From Pseudomonadota bacterium (GTDB taxonomy: Bacteria; Pseudomonadota; Gammaproteobacteria; Burkholderiales; Burkholderiaceae_D), in NCBI GenBank assembly GCA_023391395.1, contig JAEWBA010000224.1, positions 1 to 8,450 on the forward strand: 8,450 bases of DNA. Reading direction: 5' to 3'. The translations under genes were made by a program, and so were the position numbers. Positions 6,480 through 8,450 of the stretch are shown here, in pieces; the first letter of the stretch is position 1, and the number at the start of each line of letters is the position of its first letter. A model generated the notes under the pieces. That model saw only the letters and a list, made by a program, of their open reading frames with translations. It ran no database searches and was not told the DNA's origin.

Positions 6480-6596
6480 ATGCCCATTTGCAAAGCAGGG
6501 AGGCAATCTTGTTTTAAATCAAGCACTTCATCCACCGGCGAGGCGCTTACTCACAATGTTATCCACAGCTTTTGTGCAGAACTTTTCTCGCAGTAA
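6480..6596 (+). CDS. Possible small ORF, 38 aa, unknown
   Basis: AAGGGAG (6465-6471) stands 8 nt before an ATG that opens 38 codons, ending in TAA at 6594-6596. The predicted peptide begins MPICKAGRQSC, contains three cysteines, is Ser-rich and has no membrane segment or known motif. The ribosome-binding site is better than those of several neighbouring real genes, which is the only positive evidence. The region is AT-richer than its surroundings, no strong promoter is seen, and the reading could be chance. It would end 78 nt before exbB. Confidence 0.25.
   Translation: MPICKAGRQSCFKSSTSSTGEALTHNVIHSFCAELFSQ
6559..6581. promoter_or_regulatory. Pair of DnaA-box-like sequences facing each other
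   Basis: TTATCCACA (6559-6567) is a perfect match to the DnaA box TTATNCACA. TGTGCAGAA (6573-6581) is the reverse of TTCTGCACA, one mismatch from the same box. The two are 5 bp apart in opposite orientation. No other origin features (AT-rich unwinding repeats, dnaA, box cluster) are present, so a replication origin is not claimed. Confidence 0.35.
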
Positions 6597-6611
6597 CAAT
6601 CTGCTGCTCCC

Positions 6612-6640
6612 TTGCCCGTCAAAGCCCAACACGCTACATT
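6612..6640 (+). promoter_or_regulatory. Candidate promoter of exbB-exbD-lpxK
   Basis: TTGCCC (6612-6617), a 17-nt spacer and TACATT (6635-6640) each match four of six sigma70 consensus bases at ideal distance. The start would fall near 6647, leaving about 28 nt of leader containing the GAGGAG ribosome-binding site. Confidence 0.45.
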
Positions 6641-6662
6641 CTGCATCCAACTGAATTCCAAC

Positions 6663-6668
6663 GAGGAG
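6663..6668 (+). promoter_or_regulatory. exbB: Ribosome-binding site that fixes the exbB start at TTG 6675
   Basis: GAGGAG followed by six bases and TTG. No equivalent site precedes the more upstream in-frame TTG at 6612, which moreover falls within the candidate -35 box. Confidence 0.75.
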
Positions 6669-6674
6669 CCGCTT

Positions 6675-7280
6675 TTGCTCGCCATCATCCAAGCCGCCGG
6701 CTGGCCGATCTGGTTCTTGCTGATCTCGTCCGTCATTGCGCTGGCCTTGATCATCGAACGCTCATTGTACTTGCGCCGCAGGCGTATCCTGCCGCCCAAT
6801 CTGCTGGATGAAGTCATTCGCGTTTATCACAATGGCAAGATTTCACCCGAGGTTGTCCAGAACTTGGAGCAGAATTCGCCGCTGGGCCGCGTGTTGGCGG
6901 CCGGCCTGCGCAACGTCAATGCGCCGCGCGAGGTGATGAAGGAATCGATCGAAGAAGCCGGGCGCGGCACCGCCCACGATCTTGAGCGCTTCCTGACCAC
7001 ACTGGGCACGATCGCCACGCTGGCGCCGCTGCTGGGCCTGTTCGGCACCGTAGTCGGCATGATCGAGATTTTTGCTTCTCAGGAAGCCTCCGGCACCAAT
7101 CCTGCGCAACTGGCGCACGGCATTTCGGTGGCGCTGTACAACACCGGCTTCGGGTTGGCGATCGCCATGCCGGCGCTGGTTTTCTACCGTCATTTCCGCG
7201 CTCTGGTCGATACTTTCATCGTCGACATGGAGCAGCAGGCGGTCAAGTTTGTCGATACCGTGCACGGCAACCGCAAGTAG
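6675..7280 (+). CDS. exbB: MotA/TolQ/ExbB family proton-channel protein
   Basis: Inner-membrane stator subunit of 201 aa. With ExbD-like partners it forms a proton-driven complex that powers a TonB- or Tol-like periplasmic device. From the TTG start (6675) it begins with LAIIQAAGWPIWFLL, matching family starts. Three membrane segments are predicted: about 10-27, 108-133 (TTLGTIATLAPLLGLFGTVVGM) and 150-170 (ISVALYNTGFGLAIAMPALV). A cytoplasmic loop rich in charged residues lies between the first two. The LLGLFGTVVGMIEIF and GISVALYNTGFGLAIA blocks are the conserved pore-lining signatures. It is followed after 8 nt by exbD and then lpxK, an arrangement seen in many proteobacteria. Whether it energises TonB-dependent uptake, outer-membrane integrity or lipid traffic cannot be settled here; no tonB or receptor gene is adjacent. 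TolQ is the alternative name. Confidence 0.9.
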   Translation: MLAIIQAAGWPIWFLLISSVIALALIIERSLYLRRRRILPPNLLDEVIRVYHNGKISPEVVQNLEQNSPLGRVLAAGLRNVNAPREVMKESIEEAGRGTAHDLERFLTTLGTIATLAPLLGLFGTVVGMIEIFASQEASGTNPAQLAHGISVALYNTGFGLAIAMPALVFYRHFRALVDTFIVDMEQQAVKFVDTVHGNRK

Positions 7281-7288
7281 GCAAGGCC

Positions 7289-7723
7289 ATGAATTTCCGC
7301 AGAGGCAAGGGGCGTGAGGATCCCGAGATCAATCTGATTCCGTTCATCGACGTCCTGCTGGTGATCCTGATCTTCCTCATGGTCACCACCACCTACAGCA
7401 AATTCACCGCCCTACAGATCACCCTTCCCACCGCCAATGCCGAAAAGGCGATCGAACAGCCCTTCGAGATCAATGTGGCGGTGGATGCGCAGGGCCGCTA
7501 CGCAATCAACAACACCCGCATAGCGGTGCGCGAGCCGGCCGAGCTGGCGCATGAACTGCAGGCTGCGGCCAGCGCGGCACGCCAGGGCGGCAAGGAGACC
7601 GTGGTCATCATCAATGCCGACGCCACCGCCGCCCATCAATCGGTCATCAACGTGCTGGAAGCGGCGCGCCTGGGCGGCTTCGAGAAAGTCACTTTCGCCG
7701 CGCAAAGCGGCGGGAAAAAATAA
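7289..7723 (+). CDS. exbD: ExbD/TolR family biopolymer transport protein
   Basis: A 144-aa single-pass partner of the ExbB-like channel. A short basic cytoplasmic tail (RRGKGR) precedes INLIPFIDVLLVILIFLMVTT (about 14-34), where Asp21 is the conserved proton-carrying aspartate of ExbD/TolR transmembrane helices. Residues 35-140 form the periplasmic domain, with the family features LPTA, a VVIINADATAAHQSVINVLEAARLGG-type helix-strand block and a final KVTFAA strand. The gene starts 8 nt after the exbB stop, with a modest AAGG next to the ATG, so translational coupling is likely. It is followed by a 93-nt spacer with a hairpin before lpxK. Confidence 0.92.
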   Translation: MNFRRGKGREDPEINLIPFIDVLLVILIFLMVTTTYSKFTALQITLPTANAEKAIEQPFEINVAVDAQGRYAINNTRIAVREPAELAHELQAAASAARQGGKETVVIINADATAAHQSVINVLEAARLGGFEKVTFAAQSGGKK

Positions 7724-7731
7724 ACCCGATG

Positions 7732-7755
7732 CCGGCATCCGTTCCGGGATGCCGG
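7732..7755 (+). repeat. Hairpin with GATGCCGG repeats between exbD and lpxK
   Basis: CCGGCATCC (7732-7740) pairs perfectly with GGATGCCGG (7747-7755) over a 6-nt loop. The octamer GATGCCGG occurs three times in this 93-nt spacer (7728, 7748, 7778), and GATGCCGGCATC at 7728-7739 is itself a palindrome, so alternative pairings exist. No U tract follows, so it is not a standard terminator. It may modulate lpxK expression relative to exbBD. Confidence 0.55.
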
Positions 7756-7816
7756 TCCTGAGGCGCTTGCGCATGCCGATGCCGGCGGGCAGCCCACAAC
7801 CATAACGAAACGCGCC

Positions 7817-8450
7817 GTGCCCCGAACCCGTTCCCAAGTCGAAACCCTGCTGATGCGCGCGTGGATGCGACGCGGCCTGCTGGCGTGCGCGCTATGGCCG
7901 CTGTCGCTGCTGTTTGGGGCAGTCGGCGCCTTGCGGCGCCGCCTGTATCGGCGCGGCGTGCTGGCGTCGACGCGGCTTGCGGTGCCGGTGGTCGTGATCG
8001 GCAATGTCTTCGTCGGCGGCACCGGCAAAACGCCACTCGCCATCTGGCTGGTGCAGGCGCTGCGGGCCGCCGGACGAGTGCCCGGCGTGGTCTCGCGCGG
8101 CTATGGCGGGGGCGCTGTCGAACCGCGCGCGGTGCGGCCCGAGTCCCTCGCCTCGGAGGTCGGCGACGAGCCGCTCCTGATCGCGCGACGCGGACAATGC
8201 CCGGTGATGGTCGGTGCGGATCGCGTGGCGACCGCAAAGGCCCTGCTGGCGGCGCATCCGGAAATCGACATCCTCATCTCCGACGATGGTCTGCAGCACT
8301 ATGCCTTACAGCGCGATGTCGAAATCGTCTTGTGCGACGAGCGCGGCAACGGCAACGGCTGGCTGTTGCCGGCCGGCCCACTGCGGGAGCCGGCCGCACG
8401 CCGGCGCGATTTTACGGTGGTCAATGCAGCCCGTATTCCGGCCGGCATCG
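7817..8450 (+). CDS. lpxK: Tetraacyldisaccharide 4'-kinase, partial at the window edge
   Basis: LpxK phosphorylates the 4' position of the tetraacyldisaccharide lipid A precursor at the inner membrane. The first 211 codons are present. From the GTG at 7817, an amphipathic/hydrophobic N-terminal helix ([15 protein letters not shown], residues 19-33) serves membrane attachment. [14 protein letters not shown] contains the P-loop with Lys71 and Thr72, SRGYGG follows at 92-97, and DDGLQH (155-160) is the family active-site signature. The GTG is chosen because no other start occurs in frame since the exbD stop and the extra residues before MRAWMRRG fit LpxK N-termini. It lacks a clear ribosome-binding site; the ATG at 7853 is the alternative. 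Sequence is uninterrupted to the edge at 8450. It is likely co-transcribed with exbB-exbD. Confidence 0.93.
   Translation, partial: MPRTRSQVETLLMRAWMRRGLLACALWPLSLLFGAVGALRRRLYRRGVLASTRLAVPVVVIGNVFVGGTGKTPLAIWLVQALRAAGRVPGVVSRGYGGGAVEPRAVRPESLASEVGDEPLLIARRGQCPVMVGADRVATAKALLAAHPEIDILISDDGLQHYALQRDVEIVLCDERGNGNGWLLPAGPLREPAARRRDFTVVNAARIPAGI

Larger units (their letters stand above)
6362..6674. other. 313-bp divergent intergenic region xseA / exbB
   Basis: AT-richer than its flanks. It holds palindromes at 6425-6452, a possible 38-codon ORF (6480-6596), two DnaA-box-like sequences facing each other (6559-6581) and a candidate exbB promoter (6612-6640). I could not identify a convincing xseA promoter on the minus strand. 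Confidence 0.65.

Noticed and set aside
6468..6490. Fur-box-like sequence upstream of exbB
   Set aside because: GAGAATGAAAAAT resembles only the left half of a Fur box; the right half does not match, and iron control is not supported by any neighbour.
6473..6517. 14-codon ORF from the ATG at 6473
   Set aside because: The AAGGGAG site is only one base from this ATG, too close for initiation; the ATG at 6480 is better placed.
6559..6581. Chromosome or plasmid replication origin
   Set aside because: Two box-like sequences alone, with no AT-rich repeats and no dnaA, dnaN, parAB or rep gene nearby.
1..8450. Defence system, prophage, insertion sequence or CRISPR array
   Set aside because: No transposase, integrase, nuclease-toxin, direct-repeat array or target-site duplication was seen; every long gene belongs to a housekeeping or metabolic family.

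Overview
The window looks like chromosome of a GC-rich betaproteobacterium, most likely Burkholderiales and plausibly the Oxalobacteraceae (Herbaspirillum/Collimonas-like). I base this on protein flavour (a textbook Fe-SodB, an XseA very close to the enterobacterial one, an ExbB/TolQ protein starting with an IIQAAGWPIW-type N-terminus) and on the order sodB, xseA, exbB, exbD, lpxK. The taxonomic call is inference; no rRNA or marker gene is present.

Left end (1-310): the 3' end of a plus-strand gene whose last 65 or so residues look like the C-terminal barrel of a TbpB-like (Slam-type) surface protein. A symmetrical terminator at 251-282 can serve both this gene and the convergent operon that follows.

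Positions 311-3850 hold a small minus-strand regulated module, read right to left. It contains a MarR-family regulator (3415-3831), a secreted ABC-type substrate-binding protein of the LivK/AmiC class (1967-3187) and an AlkK/DmdB-like acyl-CoA ligase (311-1933). The last two are 33 nt apart and form an operon. A near-consensus sigma70 promoter (TTGACA, 17 nt, TATATT) in front of the binding protein is overlaid by a palindrome at its -10 and a weaker copy at its -35. The same palindrome with the same arm spacing recurs directly in front of the marR start codon. The simplest reading is a self-regulated MarR switch for uptake and CoA activation of an organic acid. The acid is unknown, and no permease or ATPase genes of the transporter are in the window. 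This is the most informative part of the window.

Positions 3832-4999: a 362-bp gap with the marR promoter/operator, an inverted repeat and the sodB terminator; then sodB (minus); then a 227-bp gap with a candidate sodB promoter, a GC-rich hairpin and a copy of the dispersed repeat often mistranslated as 'CHPERSEGS'.

Positions 5000-8450: xseA (minus, corrected ATG start at 6361), a 313-bp divergent gap (DnaA-box-like pair, palindromes, a 38-codon small ORF with a good ribosome-binding site), then the plus-strand operon exbB-exbD-lpxK. exbB starts at a TTG and lpxK at a probable GTG; lpxK runs off the right edge. The membrane proton-channel pair next to the lipid A 4'-kinase is a familiar envelope-biogenesis arrangement, here without msbA between.

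No CRISPR array, insertion sequence, phage gene, tRNA or rRNA was recognised. I do not see a clearly new molecular system. The MarR operator set with its acyl-CoA ligase and binding-protein module is the best candidate for new biology.
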